From positions 1 through 30,494 of the forward strand of contig CAYPEL010000015.1 of NCBI GenBank assembly GCA_964409635.1: DNA of 30,494 bases, given 5' to 3'. Positions within the stretch are counted from its first letter, which is position 1, and each line of letters opens with the position of its first letter. Shown here piece after piece: positions 17,073 to 26,021 of the stretch. The stretch is from CAYPEL01 sp964409635 (lineage in GTDB: Bacteria > Pseudomonadota > Gammaproteobacteria > DSM-19610). A model generated the notes under the pieces. That model was given only the letters and a program-made list of their open reading frames with translations, was not told the origin of the DNA and searched no databases. The position numbers were made by a program, and so were the translations under genes.

Positions 17073-17354
17073 ATGATTGATGCAAAATTTCTTGACGACC
17101 TCGCCCACCGTCTAGCCGACGCGGTACCGCCCGGCGTGCGCAACGTACAGTCTGATGTGGAGAGAAACCTGCGCGCCACTGTGCAAGCCGCCTTATCAAA
17201 GCTGGATCTGGTAACGCGTGAAGAATTCGACGTACAAACCAAAGTATTGGCACGCACGCGTGCGAAACTGGAGGCGCTTGAAATTGTTGTAGCGAATCTC
17301 GAGCCTCAGTTATTGAAAGATAAAAACCAAGCAAGCTCTGATGAGTCAGTGTGA
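17073..17354 (+). CDS. ubiK: Ubiquinone biosynthesis accessory factor UbiK (BMFP/YqiC)
   Basis: UbiK is a small accessory factor that works with UbiJ and helps the aerobic ubiquinone pathway, probably by bringing enzymes and lipid intermediates together. This protein has 93 residues. It opens with an amphipathic helix, MIDAKFLDDLAHRLADAVP, and carries a C-terminal coiled coil at about 47-83 (REEFDVQTKVLARTRAKLEALE), the family hallmark. TAAGGT lies upstream of the ATG. It is divergent from the porin-glnK-amt operon and precedes comM, an arrangement often seen in gammaproteobacteria. A palindromic repeat starts five bases after its stop. Confidence 0.93.
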   Translation: MIDAKFLDDLAHRLADAVPPGVRNVQSDVERNLRATVQAALSKLDLVTREEFDVQTKVLARTRAKLEALEIVVANLEPQLLKDKNQASSDESV

Positions 17355-17359
17355 ACCAA

Positions 17360-17412
17360 GGAGCGGTTTTAACCGCGATGGTCGGTAGGGCAATCGCGGT
17401 TAAAACCGCTCC
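17360..17412. repeat. REPIN-like inverted REP doublet
   Basis: Positions 17360-17379 and 17393-17412 are perfect 20-bp inverted repeats around a 13-base spacer. Each arm contains the short palindrome GCGGTTTTAACCGC, and the arm begins GGAGCGG. REP sequences of pseudomonads and xanthomonads share this plan (GGAGCGG, T-rich centre, CCGCGA end). Two REPs in opposite orientation form a REPIN, spread by RAYT transposases. None is encoded in the window. It may also act as a terminator or mRNA-stability hairpin after ubiK. Confidence 0.75.
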
Positions 17413-17503
17413 AGTACGTGTAGAATTTACAATGACTATTTATACGATTTAATCAGTCTAGTAAGCGAAGGATCGCTTTAGTGCTAACCAAGGAAGGAAT
17501 AAT

Positions 17504-19003
17504 ATGTCACTCGCTGTCGTTTATAGCCGTGCACAACTCGGTGTACAGGCACCACTTGTAACCGTTGAAGTTCAGTTGTCCAACGGACTGCCTTGTCTTT
17601 CAATCGTTGGATTACCCGAAACAGCTGTGCGCGAGAGTAAGGATCGGGTTCGCGCCGCGATACTGCAAAGCGGTTTTGAATTTCCTGCCCGCCGGATCAC
17701 AATTAACCTGGCACCAGCGGACTTACCCAAAGACGGAGGCCGTTTCGATCTACCGATAGCACTGGGTATTCTCGCTGCATCCGGCCAGGTGCAAGTAGCA
17801 TTACTTGAGCGCTACGAATTCATAGGTGAGTTGGCGCTCAGCGGAGCGTTGCGTCCGATTCAAGGTGTCTTGCCGGGGATCCTGCAAGCCGGAAAAGATC
17901 AACGCAGTATGATTTGCCCTTCCGCTTGCGCTGCTGAGGCCGCACTTGCCAACACTCAGACATTGATCGCTGATCATTTATTACGAATCTGCGCTTTTTT
18001 AAACGGTCAGGCTGAGCTAAACCCGCCTGAGCTTGTAAATACGGGACAGGAAAAAATTACCGGCAATGATTTGAAAGATGTACGTGGCCAGCAACATGCC
18101 AAACGCGCACTGGAAATTGCAGCCGCTGGAGGCCACAATTTGTTATTTATCGGCCCACCCGGCACGGGTAAAACCCTTTTAGCCAGTTGCTTGCCTGGAA
18201 TACTTCCATCACTGAATCAGCAAGAAGCATTAGAAACTGCATCCGTTCTATCGGTCAGTAAATATAATTTTGCTAGCCACCAATGGTTCAGACGCCCGTT
18301 TCGCACCCCCCACCATACGGCATCAGCCGTTGCCCTGGTAGGCGGGGGTTCTGCTGTTATGCCGGGTGAAATTTCACTCGCCCACAATGGCGTACTGTTT
18401 CTAGACGAGTTGACTGAGTTCCAAAGTCATGTTTTAGACGTATTACGCGAACCACTCGAAACCGGTCATATCTGTATCAGCCGTGCCGCAAGACGTGCAA
18501 CCTACCCGGCAAGCTTCCAATTAGTAGCCGCAATGAATCCCTGCAAATGTGGTCAGCTTGGCGACCCCTCAGGCCGCTGCCGCTGCACGTCCGCGCAGAT
18601 ACAGAAATACCGGAGTAAAATTTCAGGGCCATTACTGGATCGCATCGATATGCACATAGAAGTGCCCAGGCTTGCCTGGCAAGAACTCAATGGGCCAGAA
18701 GGCGAATCCAGCCAAGCTGTTTTGCAGCGGGTAATGCAGGCACGCGAAAATCAACTAAGCCGCTATAGCTGTACTAATGCGAGGCTGAATAACCAGCAAC
18801 TGAAAACTGTTTGCCAGTTGCACGCGGAATGTCAATCCATTCTAGAGCGAACCCTTACCCAGTTAAAACTGTCTGCGCGCGCCTGCCATCGAATCTTGAA
18901 AGTTGCCAGGACGATTGCCGATCTCAATGACGCGGAACAGATTCAGCGTGATCATCTGACCGAAGCTATTTCCTACCGATGCCTGGATCGTTCTATGCGA
19001 TAG
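17504..19003 (+). CDS. comM: ComM/YifB-family AAA+ ATPase
   Basis: ComM is a hexameric AAA+ helicase that promotes branch migration during natural transformation and is also found in bacteria not known to be competent. The protein has 499 residues. The N-terminal ChlI/Lon-protease-like domain is at about 1-175. Walker A is GPPGTGKT (217-224) and Walker B is VLFLDE with Asp301-Glu302. A cysteine cluster C-x-C-x9-C-x-C (347, 349, 359, 361) is typical of the YifB branch. The start at 17504 follows the ribosome-binding site AAGGAAGG. It converges on the allophanate hydrolase gene with 12 bases between stops. Family membership is clear; natural competence of this organism is not shown. Confidence 0.96.
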   Translation: MSLAVVYSRAQLGVQAPLVTVEVQLSNGLPCLSIVGLPETAVRESKDRVRAAILQSGFEFPARRITINLAPADLPKDGGRFDLPIALGILAASGQVQVALLERYEFIGELALSGALRPIQGVLPGILQAGKDQRSMICPSACAAEAALANTQTLIADHLLRICAFLNGQAELNPPELVNTGQEKITGNDLKDVRGQQHAKRALEIAAAGGHNLLFIGPPGTGKTLLASCLPGILPSLNQQEALETASVLSVSKYNFASHQWFRRPFRTPHHTASAVALVGGGSAVMPGEISLAHNGVLFLDELTEFQSHVLDVLREPLETGHICISRAARRATYPASFQLVAAMNPCKCGQLGDPSGRCRCTSAQIQKYRSKISGPLLDRIDMHIEVPRLAWQELNGPEGESSQAVLQRVMQARENQLSRYSCTNARLNNQQLKTVCQLHAECQSILERTLTQLKLSARACHRILKVARTIADLNDAEQIQRDHLTEAISYRCLDRSMR

Positions 19004-19015
19004 AAATCAACAGAT

Positions 19016-20815
19016 TTAATCAGCATTTTCTGCCAGATATTTTCGCCAACTTCCCAGCTTTGTGACTTCACTAGCGCCTTCAATTCCATACGGCTCACAA
19101 ATAAATCCGGTTACCCAACGGCCATCTTTCAATTCAAGTTTACCCAGCCCCAAAGGCGGCGGAATTTGCTGTAGAAAACCACCTACTTGCGTTTGTGGCA
19201 TGGCCCAGACTTCTACTTCTATCGCTGCTCCGTCCGAATCCCTCACCAGGCCGGGCCGGTAAGGTGGCCCTCCCGGCAAGGCATACAGTCGGTAATTATC
19301 AGAGGTGCTTGTAGATTGCCTCAGCCAGGCGCCACGCTCAGTGAGCTGGTAATTTAGCGCTAACCCGGATAGGTGGGCGCCACAGACGGCAATCTCCACC
19401 CTACCTTTCACACGATCAGCCGTTATGTCGGTTGCAGTTAAACGTGTATCCGTTGCACCAAGCTTAAGCCCTGTCGCTTGCTGCAAACGATTAGCGAGTG
19501 CCAGTAATGGATATTCACAAAACATACGTGATAACAAGGTCACACCGGCAGGCAGGCCGTTAGATTGAAAACCAGCAGGTACAGCAACCGCACTTAAATC
19601 CAGCAAATTAACAAAATTTGTATAGTATCCCAGATTACTATTGAGCTTAACCGGGTCTTTTTCTATATCCTCAATACGGTATATATTGCCCGCAGTTGGG
19701 GTAACCACCACATCCAGATCAGACCAAATCTTTTCACTCGCACGGCGGCACTGCATCAATTGATATTGTGCTTTAAAGGCATCTGCGGCACTGGCCGCTT
19801 TACCGGAAGCAATAATCTCATACGTCACCGGGATTAATGCACCGGGTTTATCCTCCATAAAAGATTCAATTGCGATATAGCGTTCGGTGACCCAGGGGCC
19901 TTCGTACAATAAACGCGCTGCTGCAAGGAAGGTTCCGAAATCGATAGCGACAGCCACGCCACCCAGCGCAGTCAAGTGGTCTACCGCTTGATTGAACAGG
20001 CCGGCTGTATCTGTACTGCCAAAATACTCAAGTTGTTCGTCATAAGGAACACCAAAGCGAAAACTGTCGGCGCCAAAACCCGGCAAGTCAGACGGTTCTG
20101 GCCTGGCATAGATATCGTCAGGGTCATATTTTGCACACACATCCAATACCTGCTGGGCGTCCTTTGCCGTCAGCGCAAAAATTGATACACAGTCAAGCGA
20201 GCGGCAGGCAGGCACAACACCCTCGGTACTTATAAGTCCGCGCGTTGGCTTAAGACCAATAATATTATTGAAGGCAGCCGGTACACGTCCGGATCCAGCG
20301 GTGTCTGTACCGAGTGAAAAACTGACTTGTCCGGTGGCTACGGCCACCGCAGAGCCGGCACTGGATCCACCAGAAATATACTCGCCATTAAAACTGTTCT
20401 TACAGGCGCCATAGGGTGTCCGTGTCCCCACCAGCCCGGTCGCAAACTGATCCAGATTGGTTTTACCCATCGGTATTGCGCCGGCATCAATTAAACATTG
20501 CACTGCAAAGGCGTGACGTTGTGGCAGGTATGCATACTCAGGGCAGGCAGCTGTCGTGGGGGTGCCTGCCAGGTCAATATTGTCTTTTATCGCGAAAGGA
20601 ATGCCATACAGCGGCATTTCATCGGGCGATCTTTTATCCAGTGCATCCAGATAGGCTTGCAATGGTTCCCGCTCCAGACGGGTAATCCATACGTTGCGGT
20701 CAGGTTGTTTCTCAATCCTGGCAATGACAAGATCGATTACTTCAGTGGGCGTAAACCGCCCACTCCGATAACCCTCCAACAAGGCATTAATAGTCAGACT
20801 TTGATCTGGCGCCAT
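19016..20815 (-). CDS. atzF: Allophanate hydrolase (AtzF type)
   Basis: Allophanate hydrolase splits allophanate into two ammonium and two CO2. It is the last step of ATP-dependent urea or guanidine degradation. The 599-residue protein has an amidase-signature domain with the Ser-cisSer-Lys triad: Lys77 (GIPFAIKDN), Ser151 or Ser152 (GGSSAGS) and nucleophile Ser175 (GTDTAGSGR). A C-terminal domain at about 470-599 carries the PPPLGLGK and GAxEVTKLGSWRKYL patterns of the AtzF family. A ribosome-binding site, GAGGAG, overlaps the end of the carboxylase gene nine bases away. It should therefore be co-transcribed with the carboxylase and under the same riboswitch. Confidence 0.95.
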   Translation of the reverse strand: MAPDQSLTINALLEGYRSGRFTPTEVIDLVIARIEKQPDRNVWITRLEREPLQAYLDALDKRSPDEMPLYGIPFAIKDNIDLAGTPTTAACPEYAYLPQRHAFAVQCLIDAGAIPMGKTNLDQFATGLVGTRTPYGACKNSFNGEYISGGSSAGSAVAVATGQVSFSLGTDTAGSGRVPAAFNNIIGLKPTRGLISTEGVVPACRSLDCVSIFALTAKDAQQVLDVCAKYDPDDIYARPEPSDLPGFGADSFRFGVPYDEQLEYFGSTDTAGLFNQAVDHLTALGGVAVAIDFGTFLAAARLLYEGPWVTERYIAIESFMEDKPGALIPVTYEIIASGKAASAADAFKAQYQLMQCRRASEKIWSDLDVVVTPTAGNIYRIEDIEKDPVKLNSNLGYYTNFVNLLDLSAVAVPAGFQSNGLPAGVTLLSRMFCEYPLLALANRLQQATGLKLGATDTRLTATDITADRVKGRVEIAVCGAHLSGLALNYQLTERGAWLRQSTSTSDNYRLYALPGGPPYRPGLVRDSDGAAIEVEVWAMPQTQVGGFLQQIPPPLGLGKLELKDGRWVTGFICEPYGIEGASEVTKLGSWRKYLAENAD

Positions 20816-20824
20816 TGCGCTGTG

Positions 20825-23800
20825 CTACTCCTCAAGTTCTATAATGATTAGTGCCTGGCCTGCTTTCACAGGACTGCCTTGTGCGCAGAGTACGTCCTGC
20901 ACCCGGCCTGCTGCACTCGCATTAATTGCAATTTCCATTTTCATCGCCTCAACCACAACTAGATGATCATCAATTGCGACACGTTCACCCGGTTCGACTA
21001 AAATCTCCCAAACACTGCCTGTTACCGATGATTCAATGGCAATACAACCGTGCGGTAGGTCGAAAGGTGCATCTGAGCTCGCCGCCTCCCCCACAAAATC
21101 GGCCTGATAGTCAGCCTGCCCAGATTGCTCCCATCGCTCCCGCTCCGCTTCAAAAGAAGTTTGTTGTTGTAGCTTGAACTGCGCAATGCTGTCTTTATTG
21201 TCACTCAGAAAACGCTTGTAGTCGCGGAGCTTAAGAACACTCTCCTCAATCTTCAGGTTAAAACGCCCCAGAATAAAATCTTCACGCATCTGCAACAGTT
21301 CATCTTTAGAGACTTCATAAAACCGAATCTGGTCAAAAAACTGCAGCAGCCATTGTTTGCCATTCTTGAAATCCGCAGTCTGCCGGTAACGGTTCCACAT
21401 TTGTACCGTACGCCCGACAAACTGATAACCACCCGGGCCTTCCATTCCATACACGCAAAGATAGGCGCCGCCAATACCCACGGCATTTTCGGGTGTCCAG
21501 GTACGCGCGGGATTGTATTTTGTGGTCACCAAACGATGACGTGGATCCATCGGCGTTGCAACGGGCGCACCCAGGTAAACATCGCCCAGTCCCATTACCA
21601 GGTAGCTGGCGCCAAATACTATTTGTTTGACGGTATCGACTGATTCCAAGCCATTAATGCGGCGTATAAATTCTATATTGCTGGGACACCAGGGTGCGTC
21701 CGGACGCACTGACTGGGTGTATTTATCAATCGCTACTTGTGTTGCCGGATCATCCCAGGATAAGGGTAAATGTACTATCCGGCTGCGAACCTGCAAATCT
21801 TCAACCGGCGGTAGTTGATCCTCCGCTGTCTGTAGTTTTGCAACCAAGGTTGTCTGATCAATGAGCCGGCTATCGTAATGAATCTGTAGCGAACGTATAC
21901 CAGGCGTCAGATCAAGTATGCCTTTCAGATCGCAGGAATTAACCCACTCCATCAGCGCATGCACGCGGAAACGCAGATTGAGATCCAGTTCCAGAGGACC
22001 GTACTCAATGAGCAAATATTTATCTCCCGCCTGCCGGTAACACACGGCGACTTGATGTTCGCCAGCTTCCCTGCGGTATAGAATAGGTGAAGGAGTAGCA
22101 TTAAGCGCCGCTTGCACAGAGTCAGTTACGCATACTCCCGATAGGGATTGAATGGCAGCATCCTGAATCTGCTCACGCCGGTTAGCCTCTGCAACAGAGA
22201 CACAATGAAAGCTCACCGTATCACCAGGTTTCAGCTGGCCCAGCTTCCAAAGGTCTGACTGAACAATCGTTGCAGGACAAACAAATCCACCCAGGCTAGG
22301 ACCGTCTGGCCCCAGTATAACCGGCATATCACCGGTGAAATCAATTGCACCAATAGCATAGGCATTATCATGAATATTGGAGGGGTGTAGCCCGGCTTCA
22401 CCGCCATCCTTGCGTGCCCATTCAGGTTTTGGGCCGAGTAAGCGCACACCGGTACGGCTGGAGTTGTAGTGCACTTCCCAGTTTGTGGAAAAAAACATTT
22501 CCATATCACTGTCAGTGAAAAAATCCGGTGCACCCTGCGGCCCATACATGACACAAACCTGCCAGCGGTTTACGTAAACCGGCACGAGCTGTTCGGGTAC
22601 TGGCTGACAAGTCTTGTCTATACACGCCGCTTGGTTCAACCGCAGCACATCACCCGCTTGCAAGCTACGGCCTCCATGGCCACCAAATTGGCCAAGGGTA
22701 AAGGTGGCTTTACTACCCATATAATCAGGCACATCAAAACCGCCCTTGACTGCAAGATAGCAGCGGTTTCCGCTGCCTTCTATGTTGTGCATTGTCAATG
22801 TACTTCCAGCTTTTACTGCGACAGGTTTCCAGTATTCAACGGCAACGCCATCCAATAAGGCATGCATAGGTGCGCCGGCTAACGCGATAACGGTTTCTGA
22901 ATTAAATTTCAAAGTGGGTCCAGTAACCGTTAGTTCTAACCCGGCTGCCTGCGCCTCATTACCAACCATCCGGTTCGCAAATCGAAACGCCAGATGATCC
23001 ATGGGTCCCGACGGGGGCACGCCTACCCACCAATAACCTGTACGCCCCGGATAATCCTGAATCATGGACTGAGTACCCGCTGACATCACATCAATTGTCA
23101 GCGGCCGGAAAGTAAGCTGATCGAGATAGCGCGTGAACTGCTCACCCTTGACGAATACCTGTTCGGCAATAATTTTAGTCAAATAGGCAAGGTTGGTTTC
23201 TATACCATGCAGCGATGTTTCACTGAGCGCCCGGCTTAATTGCTCAAGCGCCTGGCTGCGGTTTTTTCCATGGGTAATTATTTTGGCCAGCATGGGATCG
23301 TAAAATGCAGTGATCTCACTGCCGGTTTCCACCCAACTTTCAACGCGTGCCCGCGTTGGCCAGGATACTTCTGTTAACACCCCTGCAGCTGGTTGAAAAT
23401 GTTTCGCTGGATCTTCCGCATAGAGCCGGACCTGGATAGCATGCCCGCTTGGTCTATGCTGATAGTGCTGAATTATCTCATGTTCACCTGCAGCAACACG
23501 CAACATCCACTCGACCAAATCTACATTCGTTACCTGTTCAGTGACACCATGCTCTACTTGCAGGCGCGTATTAACTTCTAGAAAATAAAACTCGCGCGTC
23601 TGTGTATCGTAAACAAATTCCACCGTCCCTGCCGAACGATAGGACACAGCGGCAGCGAGACGAACCGCTGTGTCCATCAATTGCAGTCGTTGGGAATCGC
23701 TGATACCTGGCGCGGGTGTTTCTTCAATAACTTTCTGATTACGGCGCTGCACAGAACAATCGCGCTCGCCTAGCGCTACCACATCACCCTCACCATTACC

Positions 23801-24439
23801 GAAGATTTGCACTTCAATATGCCGGGCTATTTCGACATATTTTTCAATGAACAACCCGCCCTGGCTAAAATTATTTTTACTCAGGCGTTCAACCGAATGA
23901 AAGGTTTCCTCCAATTCTTTTTCGGACCAGCATAATTGCATACCTATGCCGCCACCACCTGCTGTACTTTTCAGCATAACGGGATAACCGATACGGTGCG
24001 CTTCACGCGTTGCATGGCTGATGCCTTCCAGCAAGCCACTACCCGGCAGTAAGGGTATCTTATTCTCGCGTGCCAGCTGCCTCGCTGTATGCTTTAAACC
24101 GAACTGGCGCAGTTGCTCTGCTGTAGGGCCAATAAAGGTAATGCCTGCCAGCTCACAGGCCTCTGAAAATTCTGCATTCTCACTAAGAAAACCATAGCCG
24201 GGATGTATGGCTTGCGCACCCGTTAGTTGGGCAACCTCTAGAATTTTATTCGCATCAAGATAGCTTTCCTTTGCAGGCCCAGCGCCAATGCACACCGCCT
24301 GATCCGCTTGTGCAACATGCAGAGAATGAATATCCGCCTCTGAGTAGACAGATACCGATTGAACGCCGAGCCGCTTAAGGGTACGTATAATGCGGCAAGC
24401 AATAGCACCACGATTGGCAATCAGGACTTTTTCAAACAT
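20825..24439 (-). CDS. Guanidine carboxylase (biotin-dependent, usually annotated urea carboxylase)
   Basis: This multidomain biotin enzyme carboxylates guanidine or urea with ATP and bicarbonate. From the ATG at 24439 it has 1204 residues; a TTG four codons earlier is less likely. The order is biotin carboxylase (about 1-445, with ATP-grasp loop TAGGGGIGM), carboxyltransferase parts related to KipA and KipI (about 460-1010), and a biotin carrier at the C-terminus with AMKM, where Lys1167 carries biotin. Urea and guanidine carboxylases cannot be separated by domain layout. The choice of guanidine rests on the guanidine-II riboswitch directly upstream and the two UAAP genes, which encode carboxyguanidine deiminase in characterised guanidine-using bacteria. 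The N-terminus is fused as in the large bacterial form. No frameshift is seen. Confidence 0.9.
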   Translation of the reverse strand: MFEKVLIANRGAIACRIIRTLKRLGVQSVSVYSEADIHSLHVAQADQAVCIGAGPAKESYLDANKILEVAQLTGAQAIHPGYGFLSENAEFSEACELAGITFIGPTAEQLRQFGLKHTARQLARENKIPLLPGSGLLEGISHATREAHRIGYPVMLKSTAGGGGIGMQLCWSEKELEETFHSVERLSKNNFSQGGLFIEKYVEIARHIEVQIFGNGEGDVVALGERDCSVQRRNQKVIEETPAPGISDSQRLQLMDTAVRLAAAVSYRSAGTVEFVYDTQTREFYFLEVNTRLQVEHGVTEQVTNVDLVEWMLRVAAGEHEIIQHYQHRPSGHAIQVRLYAEDPAKHFQPAAGVLTEVSWPTRARVESWVETGSEITAFYDPMLAKIITHGKNRSQALEQLSRALSETSLHGIETNLAYLTKIIAEQVFVKGEQFTRYLDQLTFRPLTIDVMSAGTQSMIQDYPGRTGYWWVGVPPSGPMDHLAFRFANRMVGNEAQAAGLELTVTGPTLKFNSETVIALAGAPMHALLDGVAVEYWKPVAVKAGSTLTMHNIEGSGNRCYLAVKGGFDVPDYMGSKATFTLGQFGGHGGRSLQAGDVLRLNQAACIDKTCQPVPEQLVPVYVNRWQVCVMYGPQGAPDFFTDSDMEMFFSTNWEVHYNSSRTGVRLLGPKPEWARKDGGEAGLHPSNIHDNAYAIGAIDFTGDMPVILGPDGPSLGGFVCPATIVQSDLWKLGQLKPGDTVSFHCVSVAEANRREQIQDAAIQSLSGVCVTDSVQAALNATPSPILYRREAGEHQVAVCYRQAGDKYLLIEYGPLELDLNLRFRVHALMEWVNSCDLKGILDLTPGIRSLQIHYDSRLIDQTTLVAKLQTAEDQLPPVEDLQVRSRIVHLPLSWDDPATQVAIDKYTQSVRPDAPWCPSNIEFIRRINGLESVDTVKQIVFGASYLVMGLGDVYLGAPVATPMDPRHRLVTTKYNPARTWTPENAVGIGGAYLCVYGMEGPGGYQFVGRTVQMWNRYRQTADFKNGKQWLLQFFDQIRFYEVSKDELLQMREDFILGRFNLKIEESVLKLRDYKRFLSDNKDSIAQFKLQQQTSFEAERERWEQSGQADYQADFVGEAASSDAPFDLPHGCIAIESSVTGSVWEILVEPGERVAIDDHLVVVEAMKMEIAINASAAGRVQDVLCAQGSPVKAGQALIIIELEE

Positions 24440-24479
24440 TACTAAACCCAAGCAGGACTATGTGAACGAGCCCTGTATC

Positions 24480-24527
24480 TGTGGGCCGTCCCACATTTTG
24501 GTTGAGTCGCTTCGGGCCGTCCCGAAG
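24480..24527 (-). ncRNA. Guanidine-II (mini-ykkC) riboswitch
   Basis: Read on the minus strand there are two hairpins: CTTCGGG-ACGG-CCCGAAG (24527-24510) and TGTGGG-ACGG-CCCACA (24495-24480), joined by a 14-base linker. Both have the loop ACGG, and both stems end in GGG/CCC next to the loop. Tandem hairpins with ACGR loops define the guanidine-II riboswitch, where two loops dock and bind guanidinium. The RNA lies 40 bases before the carboxylase start codon. The linker holds CCAA, which can pair with UUGG just before the start, a weak hint of ribosome-site masking. It is inside the gene cluster, so it should control only the carboxylase and hydrolase. Confidence 0.88.
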
Positions 24528-24553
24528 GTCTATCATGTATTCGGCAAACTCTG

Positions 24554-24559
24554 ATTATA
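24554..24559 (-). promoter_or_regulatory. Candidate -10 box for the riboswitch transcript
   Basis: A perfect TATAAT on the minus strand lies 27 bases before the first riboswitch hairpin, inside the 176-bp gap between UAAP2 and the carboxylase. The -35 region (TGAGCA with 17-base spacing) is poor. It could give the riboswitch-controlled genes their own transcript. Confidence 0.4.
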
Positions 24560-24615
24560 TTCCTGGACTCGCATGTTGCTCACAGAAGCGTTCAGAAGTT
24601 ATTTAGCCCCGGCTT

Positions 24616-25263
24616 TCAGGCATCCCAGACCAGTACTTCGACCGGGGTGGGATTGTAGGCATTACAAGGATTATTTAATTGCGGACAATTAGAAATCAAC
24701 ACAAGAATATCCATTTCTGCCCGCATTTCCACATAGCGGCCAGCTTCAGATACACCGTCTTCAAAGGTTAATCCACCCTCAGGTGTAACCGGCACATTCA
24801 TAAAAAAATTGATGTTACTGGACAAGTCCCGTTTTCCCATACCGTTATCGCTTTCTGCAAGCATCATCAGAAAGCTGTCCCGGCAGTTGTGCATATGTCG
24901 CTTGTCCAGTGCATAACGCAGCGTATTGCTTTCAGCCGAACAGGCGCCGCCCAGTGTGTCGTGACGCCCGCAGGTATCCGCAATAATTGTCAGCATGGCA
25001 TGCCCTTCATTTGATAACAGGCGGGTACCCGTTGTCAGATAAATATTACCTTGTTCACGGATCGTATCATTTGCACTGTATCGCTCTTCATGGTCACAGG
25101 CATTGTAAAATAGTGTATCGACCGCCTGATTTCCTTCCAAATCCAGAATGCGTACGACCTGACCTTTTTTAATTTCCCGCATAAAGGCCAGGCCGGCTGG
25201 CACCACTTCACGGAACTGGGCTGCAGATAGCGATAATTGACTTTCTTTTATTTTACTCAGCAT
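24616..25263 (-). CDS. Urea carboxylase-associated protein UAAP2, carboxyguanidine deiminase subunit
   Basis: A 215-residue protein of the DUF1989 family. Work on guanidine-degrading bacteria showed that the two UAAP proteins form a metal-dependent deiminase (CgdAB) that turns carboxyguanidine into allophanate and ammonium. The candidate metal ligands are Cys98 and His101 in ADTCGRHDTLGGAC, with Cys108 nearby. The family motifs GNQAVDTLFYN and SNINFFMNV are present. It is similar to, but shorter than, the UAAP1 protein upstream, suggesting an old duplication. Seventeen bases separate it from UAAP1. The C-terminus ends in a typical NPTPVEVLVWDA. Which subunit carries the active site cannot be settled here. 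Confidence 0.9.
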   Translation of the reverse strand: MLSKIKESQLSLSAAQFREVVPAGLAFMREIKKGQVVRILDLEGNQAVDTLFYNACDHEERYSANDTIREQGNIYLTTGTRLLSNEGHAMLTIIADTCGRHDTLGGACSAESNTLRYALDKRHMHNCRDSFLMMLAESDNGMGKRDLSSNINFFMNVPVTPEGGLTFEDGVSEAGRYVEMRAEMDILVLISNCPQLNNPCNAYNPTPVEVLVWDA

Positions 25264-25280
25264 CGGATTTTTCCAGAACT

Positions 25281-26021
25281 CTACACAAACATTCTTTCTG
25301 TATTAATAAAAGCACGCTTATTTTCAGGGCAGGCATTGCGGCACACATCATCCTCCGCCACCGCACCCGTCAGCCGCGCAGTCATCTCGATATCTTTCGG
25401 ATTATATTTGGCGCCCGAATCCATAGGATGCTGGCAGGTCGATAACACAACCAGCGCGTGCATTTCAAACCGCAAATCAACATAATTTCCGGCAAGAGAA
25501 TTATTTTCCTGGTATTGCATATTGCCGTTTTCATCGACAATTACTTTGCTGAATAAATTAATATTGGACACCAGATCCGGTTTACCCAGACCATATTTAC
25601 CCAATTCATTGAGCAGACTATCGAAGCCATTACGGTGATACTCGTTATGCCGTTCCTGATAACGGCCTTCTCCGTATTTTTGTAATACCATTGCTGCATT
25701 CGATACACCGCCCATTGTGTCATGCCACCCGCAGGTATCTTCTGTCAGTGAACAGATCACACGACCCATATCGGTATAACAGATATTTCCACGCGTTAAA
25801 AAGGCCGTATGCTGACCTTTCAATGTGTCCGCCATATTGTAACGCTCAAGCTTTTCCTCGTAGTTATACATCAGCAACGAAACATTCACCCCACCCTGCA
25901 AATCCTTAAACCGCACTGTGGTGCCACGCCGCACCACACCTGACCAGTGCGCACCACCCGGCACCACTTCTTGCCATAGCTCAGTTGAATGCTCGTGTTT
26001 CGAGCCGCTACTCGTGATCAT
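25281..26021 (-). CDS. Urea carboxylase-associated protein UAAP1, carboxyguanidine deiminase subunit
   Basis: A 246-residue DUF1989 protein, the longer partner of UAAP2. Motifs shared with UAAP2 are the EDTCGWHDTMGG box with Cys97 and His100, the SNINLFSKV segment and the late YNPKDIEM strand. It also has the C-terminal extension with CRNACPENKRAF, typical of UAAP1. With UAAP2 it should form the deiminase that links the carboxylase product to allophanate hydrolase. The start codon overlaps the end of the NikR-like gene by 14 bases, so regulator and enzyme are made from one message. Confidence 0.9.
   Translation of the reverse strand: MITSSGSKHEHSTELWQEVVPGGAHWSGVVRRGTTVRFKDLQGGVNVSLLMYNYEEKLERYNMADTLKGQHTAFLTRGNICYTDMGRVICSLTEDTCGWHDTMGGVSNAAMVLQKYGEGRYQERHNEYHRNGFDSLLNELGKYGLGKPDLVSNINLFSKVIVDENGNMQYQENNSLAGNYVDLRFEMHALVVLSTCQHPMDSGAKYNPKDIEMTARLTGAVAEDDVCRNACPENKRAFINTERMFV

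Noticed and set aside
17462..17479. TAAGCGA/TCGCTTT hairpin before comM as a terminator
   Set aside because: The stem is short and no T-tract follows; it lies in the comM leader and may be chance.
24480..24527. The twin hairpins as REP-type repeats or a terminator
   Set aside because: No T-tract follows, the two stems differ in sequence while the ACGG loops are identical, and the location before the carboxylase fits a guanidine-II riboswitch much better.
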